Source: Halichondria panicea
Taxonomy: Eukaryota; Porifera; Demospongiae; Suberitida; Halichondriidae
Assembly (NCBI RefSeq): GCF_963675165.1
Contig: NC_087392.1
Coordinates: 3,177,001-3,241,000, forward strand
Length of the DNA stretch: 64,000 nucleotides
Reading direction: 5' to 3'
Positions 52,301 through 62,305 of the stretch are shown piece after piece; the stretch's first letter is position 1, and the number at the start of each line of letters is the position of its first letter. The translations under genes and the position numbers were made by a program. The notes below the pieces were generated by a model. The model ran no database searches, was not told the DNA's origin, and worked only from the letters and a program-made list of their open reading frames with translations.

Positions 52301-55300
52301 TTAGCAGGGAACAACTACGCAACATTAAGCGTCTTCAGAGAATTTAGTAGTACAAGTGTTTAAAGTGGAAGCTTAGGTGTGGGATACAGATGAAAGAGGG
52401 CTAGGGTAAAGTATCAATCATCCAACACTGACTTCTTCAAAACTACAGCAGATACAGACACCATTCAATTACGATTTTAAAGCCACTTTGTAAGCCTATC
52501 CTCCAAATAGTGTAGCTATACATTGAGAATTGTCTGTCTTACAACTGGCGTCTGGTAGTTGCAATCGTCGGCTGAGTTTTCCTCATAAACTGAAAAATGA
52601 AAGAATCGGAGAAAAAATTAATCAGTGGACCGAGCCACTCTGTACTCTTGTGAAAGTGCAATTACAAACGGTGTCCGAATACCAGTTCCAAGTGAGTTTC
52701 CACTTTTCTATAAAGACAAAAGATGAAATTAGCTGCTAAATCAATCTTTATACCACGCTCAAGTTAGCTGGAGCATCTTCCTAAACATAATTATTGTATA
52801 GGAATTATGGTGGCTAGGTAGCTAGTCAGTGAGTGAGCTCAAGCTCTCCAAAACTGTTCGATAATTCACCTGAAAACTCTTTGCTACCTGCAGTAACCAA
52901 CGTCTGTTACACACCTCCTCTCGTACAGACTTGAGAGATATTGCCAAGTCTATAGCTACACTTGGTCATTGGCAGACACCATTGACACTGAGAGTTGGAT
53001 ATGTGACAACGTTCCTGGTAGCCTGTTTCCACACGGCTTGTACCCAGCACCACTACTTTCGAGGGCGGCCTGAAATCGAGGCTATATACAGTGCCTCCTC
53101 CAATACAGGAATAATGTCTTCTTTCATTGGATTTTGCTCCAAACTCTTCCCCGTAACCATGTAATATGGTGCTGGAGTGTGTTTGGAGTTTCAGTTGTAA
53201 GTGAGTTAAATATTAGTATCGGTGCAAGATTACAGTACATGTAGTAACGAGTGATGCAAGCTGCGCTGTGCTAATTTCTCTCGCCGTTGTTTTGCTTTCG
53301 CTCAAAAAACTATTAGAAGAGGTGAAGAGATATAATTATAGTTGATTACAATTGTTGACAGAATTGAATTCCAGACATAGGAGAGGAGCTGAATGGCAGA
53401 AGCCTATCTGATGGCTTGATGAACAATCTTCAACGATACTGAAGCAACTGTATGTTATTTAAATGGCCAGTAGCCAAACAGTGGGAGCTAGCAAACCTTT
53501 GTCACTTGAAAGGCACAGAGTATATTAAAGCACAGACAGTACAGTACATGTATATCTATTATTTTATTGTTACCAGACTTGTGTACATCATTTATTGTTA
53601 TGGTATATCATTGTGGCTTACCGATATACCAGGACCTGAAGAAGTAAGTTAATTGCCACTGGATGATTCTAACATGTGGACAGGAATAATTATTAAAAGG
53701 TGTATCTGCAAAGAGATCAAGTTCACAAATGGCTACTATAGGTAGTTGCTTAACAGATCTTTTCTGACTCTTGTAGCTAACAAAAAGCTAGCGCTTTAAT
53801 GCAAGGCTAACTCGTATGTTGACTAGAAAGTTTGTGTGAATGGATGATGCTATGAAAGATTCTAAAGAGACTGCAACAGCCTTCAATGTGAGTCAAACTA
53901 GCCATAACTCGAGAAAGAAGCTTTAGTTTGCTAATCCACGAATAAAAATCCAAGAGAACGTGGCTAGAAGCCTATAGAAGCTGTTAGTTTCCATCACATT
54001 GCAACCGTTGAGAAGTTACAGCTGGAACAGACACACACATAGTCACCTTTACCATATTCCTTGTGCGGCTTGATTAGAATAGCATAGGCTCTGTGTTAGT
54101 GTACTACCACAGGTTTTTAAAGCTTTGAGGATTGTTTGGGTCTGTTAACTTTCAGGAGCTATGCGCGCTCATTGATTTGGAACCCCATTTTTCCTTTTCT
54201 AGAAGAAGCAACAAACTCCTATTCCAGCTTTCTAATTACAAACGTAGAGGTTGTTACATTGTCTGGTAAAGCTCACTTCAACTGAAAATACACACCTCGA
54301 ATAAAGGCCACGTGTAGTTTGCTAGCCAACGTGCAAGTTCAAGCTTCTTAGCTTTTGTTCGCTTCTATTTGGAATTAACATTGTTATGTGGAGGCTGTAA
54401 ACACAGTGCTATATGACAGCCAGGAGAGCAGGCTCAGATGTCACAAGATAACAAACAAACCAAAGGACTACTATAATACCCGTAGCCGCCCACGCGCCTC
54501 GGCGATTCCTACCATGGCCGCCGTACCAATGTGGAAGCTGTGCCGAGGGCCCAAAGAATGTTTAGAAACCAAACGACTACTATAACCCGTGGCCGCCCAC
54601 GCGCCTTGGGTTAATGAAAGCACTGTTGGTGCTGATGCCTCAGTGAATGTGTCAAAGATGCACCTACATACTGCACATAAAGGGATGTCTCGATCTACTC
54701 ACTGGACTGAACGGGACTACTGGATTCACCATTGATCTTATTTACATAGGTGCACTTGTCAAGGAGATGGAAGCAGTGGAGTTGTTTTTCTTGTACAAAG
54801 TGATATAACGGTATAATACTATTGGGGACAGTTTTATCTGCTTCATCACCAAACAAATAATTATAACTAGAGCACTAAAGTGCAAACCCTCGGCTGGTGA
54901 CACGATTACAAAGAAACCAGAAGAGTGATATAATACAGTGCATGTAGTGATGTTATCATGTATCCTATCACAGAAACTCAGGAACAATAAAACTAAACCA
55001 GACTGGTTTGAAAGATTTGAGAACAGGGTTTTAGTGGCACATAGACATATGCACTGTGGACTAGGATCACAGCAAAGAAGCCTGGAGTCTCAGAGAAGTA
55101 TTGCTCCTGCATGGATCCCAGCTAGCTAACAGGGCTAGGGACAACAAACCAGTCACAATTCTAGCTTTCTATTGTAGTGACCCTTTTCCATTGTTTTTGG
55201 TACGGGATCAACTCAGCTGTAAATACGTAGGGTATCTCGAATAAAGGCCGCATGTTGTTTGCTAGCTGCCACGTGCAAGTTTAAGCTTTTCTAGACAACG

Positions 55301-58300
55301 AAGCTTTAACATCAAAATATGCCACTATTTAAAGAAAGATATTATTGTGTGACGGCTATCTATGCTGAAAACGCAGCGCTATGGCATCCAGGTGAGTAGA
55401 TATACTCGATGCATGACATTGGAACTGGAGATGAATCATCAAAAACCCTAGATCCCAGACCAGGAATATCAAGCGTAGCTACAAAAACGTAGTCCACATG
55501 ATTCAAAACAGAGTCGTGTTGCCGGGTTGGAAATGGTTTGTCACAATGCATTTTGTCCGAGGAGATCACAAGCAAACTAGAGTATTGCTGACCTAAATTA
55601 ATGCTGACCTAAAATTATTATGGAAATATTTAATACTGTGATTCCACCTGGCGGTGGTATAATTGCTAACGAGTTTGTGTGGACACTTTTTGCACTTATA
55701 CAGTCGTGCAAGTCTATAATTATTGTATTTCAAGCAAGCTATCCTTCAGCCTATTGTTAAACCCGAGGCGCTTGGGCAGCCACGGATAATTGGTTGTTCG
55801 TTTGTTTGCGATATCCGAGTCTACTCGCCTGGATGCCATATCACTGCATTATAGCCTCCACACAGGTCGTTAGTTTAATAGCAGATTTGATGTTAAAACT
55901 TAAGAAGCTTGAAGTTGCACGTTGGCTGCATTTATTTACAACTGAAATTATCCCGTACCAAAAACAATGGAACAGGGTCACTAAAGTAGTTAGCTAAAAC
56001 TATGATTGTGGTTGTTGCTTCTTCTGCTTATCCTGATCCTAGCCCCAAAACATACGGCCTGTATGTTCTGGGGCTAGGATCAGGAGAAGAAGCAACAACC
56101 ACAATATCACGGGAGCCATATTTCTATCTAAGACTCCAGGCTTCTTTGCTGACTTTGCTGTGATCCTAGTCCACAATGCATGTCTCGTACACTACCAAAA
56201 CTCCTGTCACTTGCTGCTTAGCCAGCATGTATTGCATATATATAACACTTCTTTTGCTATACATATAGATTCACACTTCAGTGCTCTAGTGTTCAACCAG
56301 ACCATGTACAATTCGGGCACTATACCGTACTACTACAATGTTTTGCGAGCATCAAACATATGCAAAGTTTGCAACAACAAACTCACAAAACCTTAGTACA
56401 AATACACACGATCCTTGCCAGAACGCAATAGTTAGATCACAAAGCTAGGGCCAATTTTTTTGCTGATTTGGATCATTCCCAATACCACTAGTAATACGGT
56501 AGTATATTTAAATTTGCTAGAAAAATGAAAGCACCGCGAATGCTGATGCCTCGGTGGAGGCACCAAACATGAAGCTACTAGATCAAGCAATTAATTTACA
56601 TTGGTGCAAAAGTGGGAAATGATCGGTCATGATCGTTGCTAAAAAGGAAGCCAAAAGTTCGAAGTCCATAATATTAATGGCTGCTGCGCGTGAAACAGCT
56701 AAGTGCAGCTTGCAGCTCTTTTCTCACCCCTGCAGCTAGCGTTCTAGTGCAGAGCTAACTACTAAGTAGAGTAACAACACTATAATTATAGACCAGATTT
56801 GCTATGCACTATTGAAAAGGCTGCAATGGCATTCAAGTAGGAAAACCTAGCTACTACTATAACTGGAGAACAAAGTATTGCAATCCAAGAAAACGTCACT
56901 AGAAGCCTATACTTGCCCTTGAGCAGCTGTAACAGTCTACACAGACACACAAACACACTACCGTACACCCCGCTGCGCATGTGCAACCGAAGCATAATGA
57001 CTACTTATGAGAATAAAGACATCATCACATTAGTACTGTCATGATGCATGTGCAATATGTAACTAGATACTGTGGATGAACTAGCATGAAATAGGTAGGG
57101 GGTGTGATCGATCAACAAATATGGGAGTGCATTGCCCAAACATTTTGCACTAAACCTCCTAGATAAAACCCTGACTATGTGTTCTATTATTAGAAAGGAC
57201 GCAACACCAGCACTGTAACTATTCAATGGGTAACAAAACTATGTAACAAAAGATAACACACGATACAACTTACATTTTGCTAGTCCTAACCCACCAAGCC
57301 CAGTATTTGAAGTAGAGTGACCACCCAACTGGAGACCACCGTTTCCAGCACCTAGTTTCAAGCCACCTCCAGTACTGCTAGTTGTACCTCCTAGTCCATT
57401 TGTCGTCCCACCCAGTTGCAGTTTTAAACCATGGTTGGTACCTCCGAGACCTACTCCAAGACTAAGGCCTGTTCCGGAGGGCTGAAGTTGGTTTGAAGAG
57501 GATATCAGTCCACGGTTGTTTAAACCTGAACATAATTTACACATGTGCATGACAATCCTACATACACAGTGGGGTAATTATCTCCTTATTAACAGAATCT
57601 CACAAGCCTATATTACGTGCTACACCTCGGCCTGAGATGTAGTTATAACGCAAGTGTGATTTTACCCCACGAAAATATGTCACCAGCTTAAAGGCTTAAT
57701 ATACATGTACAATGACATTTCGTACTTTATATTGTACCAGGCCAAAATGTCTCTAAAATAACGCTAGGTTGCCAACTATATCTAGGCGTGGTTATAGGAA
57801 CCGGACACAAAAGCCAAGATTTTGAACAACAACAACACTCCTGTCGCCTGTCGACAAGGGCAGCATTGGTATTGTATTCCATCACAAGGGGCAGTAAAAG
57901 ACTTTTACGGAGTAGGAACAATTAAGTGTCAAATCTGCTTTTGTTTCCGGTTCCTAACCACACCCATATACACAATCAATACCAGGCATAGGTTTAGCTT
58001 ACTGTTACATGCATGTACATGTATATAAAATTGTGTTATAAATGCACTATACTCATATGTAGCCTCCTCAACAGGCCTTAACCAATAATATTAATGTCAA
58101 ATCAAATTCAGCTCCCAGGATTTCTCAGCTCCCAGGGTTTCATCTAGTTAAAAGTTTAGGGGGGAAGGTTTACGCACGCCGCAAAATGTTTGGCCACTCC
58201 CATATTTGTTGACCACACACCCTATTACATGCTAGTGCATCACAGTAGATCTAGTTACACAATCCACGTACTTATGTGATGATGTCATTATTATCCAAAC

Positions 58301-59409
58301 ATTTTGGGGGGGGAGGTTCACCCCAGCCGCCCCCGCCCCACTAAACCCTGGCTCCACAGTATCAAGACCACGTACTCTTGCTGAAAAACACCCTGAATTC
58401 ATACCACTCTGGCAGCTACACAATCACCTCACTAAAACACCGTTTCTGCTTTAAGGTCCCTTTTAATGTTAAAAGGCACTATGCAATGTCTGCACGCATA
58501 AAAATCAAAACTGAAGAAGTATGAAGTTAACTCTTGCACTTGAGAAATTCATAGTCTGGGGGCCAGACCTAGCTCTCTAGATTTTTCCCCCAAGCTATTA
58601 GGTATGGCCCCCAGACTAACAAATTAAGTAAAGGACCCAACCTAAAAGATTCCCTCTTCTAATAAGGCGCCACGGGGAGATTTCTCCCTTAAGGCACCAT
58701 TTGGCTATTTCGCACACACTATACTAGAAAGCGGCGCCTTATTTAAAATCTCGGCACGCGTGTCGCACCTTCTCTGGGGTGTCATACAGGGGGGGCCGGG
58801 AAAGGGGGAGATAATCCCTCCTAAAATTTGCATTCAGGTACTATCGTAGTTGATGTAATTACAGCGCTACCATAATTTAAGCGCCATGTCAGCATCAGCA
58901 TCAGCATAATTTTAAAAAGCGCCAATCGTTGCTGGAAAATTTTTTTCTGGCCGAGACGATTATTCGACCCTTCACACTTCTAAACAGCTGCAGTCAATGA
59001 ACGTTGGCTCATGAGTCATTCAGCTCTCAACGGTGCAGCGAGCAAGTAAGTGAAACTGAGCTAGACCACGCCCATTTTCTCTACGAAAATGCTATAGGAC
59101 AAGCGCAATCGCCACCATAATTTAGGTGCCACCTGGGCTGAAAATTTTTTGTGGTCTTAAAAGATGCGCCACTCAGAAGTGGAACTAATTTTTTCTAGCG
59201 CTGTAATTACATCAATTTATAAGGCAGTTGTATGACTAGACTGAGTACGTGTACATATATAGCTAGCTGCTGGCATGGCAATGACTTCCCCCCTCTACTT
59301 CAAATCCTGTATGACAACCTGCTAGCCACCTAAAGTTCATGTTACATAGGATACACTTCTACCATTAATACTAACCTCCGGCTCCTAGTCGAAGACCTCC
59401 TCCTAGCAT
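37323..59409 (-). CDS. NUP54: NUP54 nucleoporin (channel Nup62 complex), 513 aa
   Basis: Member of the NUP62-NUP58-NUP54 complex lining the nuclear pore channel. Thirteen minus-strand exons join in phase: 59376-59409, 57274-57525, 51697-51962, 51428-51633, 49127-49226, 48894-48987, 43395-43449, 43164-43257, 42646-42753, 42489-42556, 41956-42007, 40908-41018, 37323-37424. The total, 513 aa, is close to human NUP54 (507). Diagnostic stretches: PSVFENEKDLVLMQFNWLQA, FTPESLVCRFK, LKLYLQNPPPGISNQLWEQS, YIPVPIVGSSALL, SRLEILTDELAQLK then KRKLSNLSHRVLR (alpha-helical/coiled coil), DEEQLRVRLEGIQVELDAP, GRLNELMAQLRMQ. The start ATG (59407-59409) lies in a short first exon and fits the expected length, but an extra upstream exon cannot be excluded. 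The N-terminal ~120 residues are GLG/LKLG repeats without FG. Introns reach 5 kb and are repeat-filled. Confidence 0.93.
40062..40267. repeat. Tandem duplication, 103-bp unit x2
   Basis: ACAACAATACAATCCAGG starts the first copy at 40062, and ACAACAATACAATTCAGG the second at 40165. Both run to CACACGCTCGCCCCAAAC. The copies differ at only a few positions, so the duplication is recent. Confidence 0.8.
40382..40760. repeat. Tandem duplication, ~190-bp unit x2
   Basis: Both copies contain CACACATTGAGCTAACCACT, ATTGGTGGTCAAATACACTC, ATACAACTTGTTGTAAT and CAACAGTGTGAGAGACAGCT. The second has small insertions, so it is somewhat older than the neighbouring 103-bp duplication. Confidence 0.75.
43450..48893. 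other. NUP54 5.4-kb intron
   Basis: No recognised exon. Contents: AT-rich unique-looking sequence to about 45600; short repeats of CTTGTACTATGTACGCGTA near 45045-45110; ATGCGCATGCGCA near 45650-45725; a CCGTATTACTAG-type solo end near 46412; a run of at least 16 C at about 46530-46546; and a MITE at about 47594-48387. Confidence 0.5.
47594..48387. mobile_element. MITE with GGCATAGTGTAAAAGG ends
   Basis: GGCATAGTGTAAAAGGCGGA followed by ATGCGGAATGGAATG at the left is inverted at the right (CATTCCGCATTCCGCATTCT, then CCTTTTACACTATGCC). About 794 bp, non-coding; the arms contain GGAATG microrepeats. Confidence 0.65.
49289..49513. mobile_element. CAGGGTGTCATACAGG-family MITE (diverged copy) in NUP54 intron
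   Basis: The left end CAGGGAGTTATATGGGGG is degraded and the right end CCTGTGTGACACCCTG is good. The interior TATGACTGGGTGTCCATAGC and TAGCAACATTTCTGG match the 9355-9531 element. Confidence 0.6.
49687..49872. mobile_element. CCGTATAG-type MITE (subfamily with GAAATTTCAC) in NUP54 intron
   Basis: ACCGTATAGCGCGAAATTTT at the left; CACGAAATTTCACACTATACGG at the right in two abutting blocks. The interior ends with CGTGGACTTAATTTTCGTG. TA flanks the right end only. Confidence 0.6.
50465..50678. mobile_element. CAGGGTGTCATACAGG-family MITE in NUP54 intron
   Basis: CAGGGTGTCATACAGGATTT at the left, and CCCCTGTATGACACACTG at the right. It is in the opposite orientation to the copy at 9355, with the same CTATGGACAC and G/C-run blocks. 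Confidence 0.65.
52528..53164 (+). other. Unidentified + strand open frames inside a NUP54 intron
   Basis: Two open blocks look exon-like. One is 52528-52690, ending before a good donor (CAA|GTGAGT). The other is 52903-53164, after TGCAG, ending in a TAA. The second reads RPEIEAIYSASSNTGIMSSF near its end. However, the splice phases do not match (first block phase 0, second needs phase 2), and the second block is also open in another frame and on the minus strand. No family recognised. Treat as a candidate only. Confidence 0.2.
54871..56300. repeat. Large imperfect inverted repeat (arms ~0.5 kb)
   Basis: The left arm at about 54871-55400 carries CTAGAGCACTAAAGTGCAAA, GCACTGTGGACTAGGATCAC, CCTTTTCCATTGTTTTTGG and GGCATCCAGG. 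The right arm at about 55770-56300 carries the same landmarks reversed (CGCCTGGATGCCATATCACT, ACAATGGAACAGGGTCACTA, CAGTGCTCTAGTG). A third copy, in left-arm orientation, is at 21583-22150. The right arm is interrupted by a hairpin. Confidence 0.6.
56005..56105. repeat. Near-perfect ~45-bp-arm hairpin
   Basis: Left arm starts ATTGTGGTTGTTGCTTC and right arm ends GAAGCAACAACCACAAT, with GATCCTAGCCCC opposite GGGGCTAGGATC and a loop around GGCCT. The arms differ by one 6-bp insertion and a single base. It would extrude as a strong cruciform. Confidence 0.85.
56520..57000. repeat. Copy of the ~590-bp GAAAGCACCGC interspersed repeat
   Basis: Starts ATGAAAGCACCGCGAATGCT with GATGCCTCGGTGGAGG, and ends ACTACCGTACACCCCGCTGC / GCATGTGC. 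Same orientation as the 17600 and 18960 copies. Confidence 0.55.
57784..57971. mobile_element. MITE with GGCGTGGTTATAGGAACCGG ends in NUP54 intron 1
   Basis: The left end GGCGTGGTTATAGGAACCGG and ACAAAAG are inverted at the right as CTTTTGT and CCGGTTCCTAACCACACCC. About 188 bp, non-coding. Confidence 0.6.
58776..59321. mobile_element. CAGGGTGTCATACAGG-family MITE with a nested element, NUP54 intron 1
   Basis: GGGGTGTCATACAGGGGG at the left and CCTGTATGACAACCTG at the right. Its interior (CATTCAGGTACTAT | AGTTGTATGACTAG) is split by an element at 58850-59215. Confidence 0.65.
58850..59215. mobile_element. Nested MITE with TTGATGTAATTACAGCGCTA ends
   Basis: TTGATGTAATTACAGCGCTA at the left and TAGCGCTGTAATTACATCAA at the right are perfectly inverted 20-mers. 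The interior has TAATTTAAGCGCC-like motifs. It is younger than its host element. Confidence 0.75.
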
Positions 59410-59549
59410 ACTAGTACTTATTAGCTTGATCGAAGATGACACTTCATGCTAGTTGGGTATCGGTAGTCACTAGGCCAGACTCAAAAATGGGCGTGGTTAC
59501 AATGCTAAAACTGGCTGCAAAAATCTTCACTAAATCTGTAGTTAATGTA

Positions 59550-59742
59550 CCGTATAGCGATTTTCGGGGGACAAAATATTCGTGGTTCAGCAATATTGAG
59601 ACATTTCGTGGGTAATATTTTCGTGGTTGCTGCAGGTAAAGGTAGGCAAAGTCGCTTCATTCGTGGATAAAATATTCGTGGTCAGACTTCCAACCACAAA
59701 AACCACGAATATTTTGCCCCATGAAAATTACACGCTATACGG
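59550..59742. mobile_element. CCGTATAG-type MITE just upstream of NUP54
   Basis: A 193-bp copy with ends CCGTATAGCGATTTTCGGGG / TTACACGCTATACGG, flanked by TA on both sides (59548-59549, 59743-59744). The interior is almost identical to 30740-30946. It lies about 140 bp upstream of the NUP54 start codon, on the promoter side. Confidence 0.75.
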
Positions 59743-59879
59743 TATATCTATGGGGTGCCATTTGTCTAAAATTGACTAAGTTTTAACTGCAGTAATCGTG
59801 CGCTTGCTAATGCGTAGTTACCATAATATTAAAGTTAGCTTATCTATATAAAGTAGAAAGTACATGCATCTAGTAAGCA

Positions 59880-60365
59880 GGGGCCACACCTGCAGTTCCT
59901 CATTAAACTACGGTCGCATGTCATCGTGGATATTAATTAATTGGCAGTACCGGGTCTAAGCTGGAGTCGCGTGCCCTTTGAACCCAGATGGTCACGTGAC
60001 TGTGGTTAGGTAGTACTAGTACTGAGAGAGGGGCCCCTGCATTAAGCACGTAAGTGTTTGGGGGAGGGACCCTCATTCAGGTGGGAGGCTCGAAAGTTGA
60101 GCAGCCCGATATACAGCACGTGTAAGCCGGGGCCACACCCGAGCACCCCGCAGTTCCTACTACATTAAGCATGAGTATGAAAGAATTAGTATTGTCATAT
60201 CCGAGGCGTGGCAGTACCGGGTCTAAGCTGGAGTCCTTTGAACCCAGACGAGATTCGGGGTCATGTGACTGTGGTTACGTTTTGGGGGAGTACTGAGAGA
60301 GGGGCCCTCGCAGTTAGCATTAAGCACGTAAGTGTTTGGGGGGGGGGGACCCACATTCAGCCCCA
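59880..60365. repeat. GC-rich tandem direct repeat, ~250-bp unit x2
   Basis: Both copies contain GGGGCCACACC, GCAGTACCGGGTCTAAGCTG, TTTGAACCCAGA, TGTGACTGTGGTTA or GTGACTGTGGTTAGG, ACTGAGAGAGGGGCCC and ATTAAGCACGTAAGTGTTTG. They start near 59880 and 60128. Composition is clearly GC-richer than the host. It directly precedes the reverse-transcriptase remnant and may be part of that retroelement (split direct repeats) or an older insertion site. Confidence 0.6.
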
Positions 60366-60419
60366 AGGTATACATATTGACTGGTCACCCCAAAAATTAG
60401 CAAGATAGACACGTATAGA

Positions 60420-62080
60420 GAAGATGCTGTTCGAGGTCAGGGTTCAGGGCAACCACCCACCAGCGGGGGCGAGGTTGAAGCCATGGTCCGAGCAAATGTA
60501 GCCAACTGGCTCGCCCGAGTCCGAATATACTGGAGGAAAGCAGGATGCTCGGCTCACATTCATGTGAATCGCATGGGGGTCACTGTCATAACACTGGCAA
60601 ATGGAGGCTCATAACCGACCTCCGCGGGGCGAGCGTCAATGACGCTCCCTGTCCTACACGTCTGTTGAAGACGTTGCCTCGGCCATGGGCACTGGCACCC
60701 TCATGGCAAAAACCTCAGCATATCGTACTTCTCCAGGGTGGCGCGGCAACACATACATCGACCCGATATTGCCTTTCGGGGGGACCGAAAATCTTCAGTG
60801 CTGTCGCCGACGCCTTCGCTTGGCAACTCCATCAGATGGGTATCCCCGATGTTGACCACTACTTGGACGATTTTATTGTCTTGGGATCCGACTTAGCATA
60901 GTGGCCGACTTTCACGGAGGGCACCTCCTCACACTTCAGACGCATGGGGCTGCGGATCTCCGTTCCAGGTCACATGGGATTACCAATCTTCCGCACTGAC
61001 GATTGCCGATCATCCTCTAATTCCGATCATCCTGGCTTGTGTTACATGGTGGCAGGGCCACCGAGTCACTGACTGCAAGTCAGGAGGAATCATGTGCTGT
61101 TTGATCTTCCTAGAGGCGTACTACCATTTAGCTGATGACCGAGTGTCCCTGCCTCTGTTGGACCGCGGATTGGATGTCTCAAGCTTGGAGAACTCACTTC
61201 AGTTTTATTTTCAACAGGGATTAGCCCCTTCGACTCACAGGACATACAAATCAGCCACTCTGCATTCGATTTAATATTACAATCCCGCTCCTTTGTCTGT
61301 TCGTGTCGTTCCTGGCAGATGCTTGCAAGTCTTACCTCGCTGCGATCCGAAGTATGCTAGGTCTCTCGGACGCAATCTTCCCTCCGCACCAGAATGCTGA
61401 GGGGGGCCACATCCCGGATCCGACTCCCCATTACTATTACTCATGTACCCTGAGAAATTGGTGATATGGACCATTGCGTCAACCGCATTTTTTGGTTTCT
61501 TCCATCTGGGCGAGCTCCTCCTACCTCTCAGCAACATGCTTGTCCTGGGCCATTGATAGCAGGGACAATCCGTTTATGGTACAGGTCCGGCTACGGAAGT
61601 CAAAATGTGACCAGTTCGCTCACATTATTCTTGGCACCCCAATGCAATATGATAACTGGCATGTTGCGTGCGTTACCTGTGACCATAGAATGCAGCCTCC
61701 AATACACAATTTCATGACCCCATCTTAGTATCAAAAGAGGGCGTATTTTTGCATATGAATGATTAATAGCATTTTTATCAATTCAATTAAGTTGAGCTAG
61801 AATGACCTCATACACATGTACTCGCCAAAAGGATCATTCTTCCTTTTATCTTCCGGTGCCCCTGTAACTAAGATGTGGTTTACGAACCACATAAGGGACA
61901 TTCTTCAAGTGCTCGGCCTCCCACAGGATAATTACGCTGGTCACAGCTTCCGCATCGGCCACGGCAGCTATGGCTGGAATTGCTGACTCCTCCCTCGGAA
62001 GGTGGCAGCATCCTGCCCAGGGATAGTTCTTTCCGCAAATACTCCTCATGGGCAGATGGCAGTGGTTGACTCTAAACCCT
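60420..62080 (+). mobile_element. Decayed DIRS-like (tyrosine-recombinase) retrotransposon
   Basis: Reverse-transcriptase pieces: KWRLITDLRGASVND (from about 60601) and PKIFSAVADAFAW ... DHYLDDFIVLGSD (to about 60895), which carry the YLDD catalytic box in the form usual for DIRS elements. Intervening RT blocks (TSVEDVASAMGTGTLMAKT, PILPFGG) are in other frames. Downstream, LAPSTHRTYKSA (about 61226) and, near 61940, GHSFRIG are tyrosine-recombinase core motifs. Frameshifts and stops break both genes, so the copy is dead. A GC content above that of its neighbours supports insertion. Confidence 0.75.
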
Positions 62081-62305
62081 CGGTTAGCCCCTTTAAAATG
62101 TATTGGGAAAACGCTCGGTCTGGATGGTGACTACTGCGGGGGGGTCGTCACCCCGGTGAGGGTCGATGGTCGAGCCATGTCCGTACACGGTTTCTTTGTT
62201 ATGAATTCTGGAGGGGAAGTGGTTACATGGAAAGCAACAAAAAAAGTAGCCTTGAAATGGCAAAGTTTCAAAGCGTCACTCATTCCACTCAGAATGTGTA
62301 TTTAG
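62048..62305 (+). other. Short unidentified open frame after the DIRS-like remnant
   Basis: An 85-codon frame with LGLDGDYCGGVVTPVRVDG and SGGEVVTWKATKK. It follows the recombinase remnant directly and shares its composition. No family recognised; it could be a leftover of an element-encoded domain. Confidence 0.25.

Larger units (their letters stand above)
51963..57273. other. NUP54 5.3-kb intron
   Basis: Between NUP54 exons 2 and 3. Contents: unexplained + strand open frames at 52528-53164; partial repeats at about 53700-54700 with CCCGTGGCCGCCCACGCGCC blocks; a large inverted repeat (54871-55400 against 55770-56300); a near-perfect hairpin at 56005-56105; a CCGTATTACTAG-type end near 56502; and a copy of the ~590-bp repeat at about 56520-57000. 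Confidence 0.5.

Noticed and set aside
52903-53164. Extra NUP54 exon on the minus strand
   Set aside because: The minus frame has no NUP54 similarity and would break the verified phase between the exons at 57274 and 51962.
57239-57550. A separate 103-aa glycine/leucine-rich protein on the minus strand
   Set aside because: It is NUP54 exon 2 (57274-57525) with intron sequence read through at both ends.
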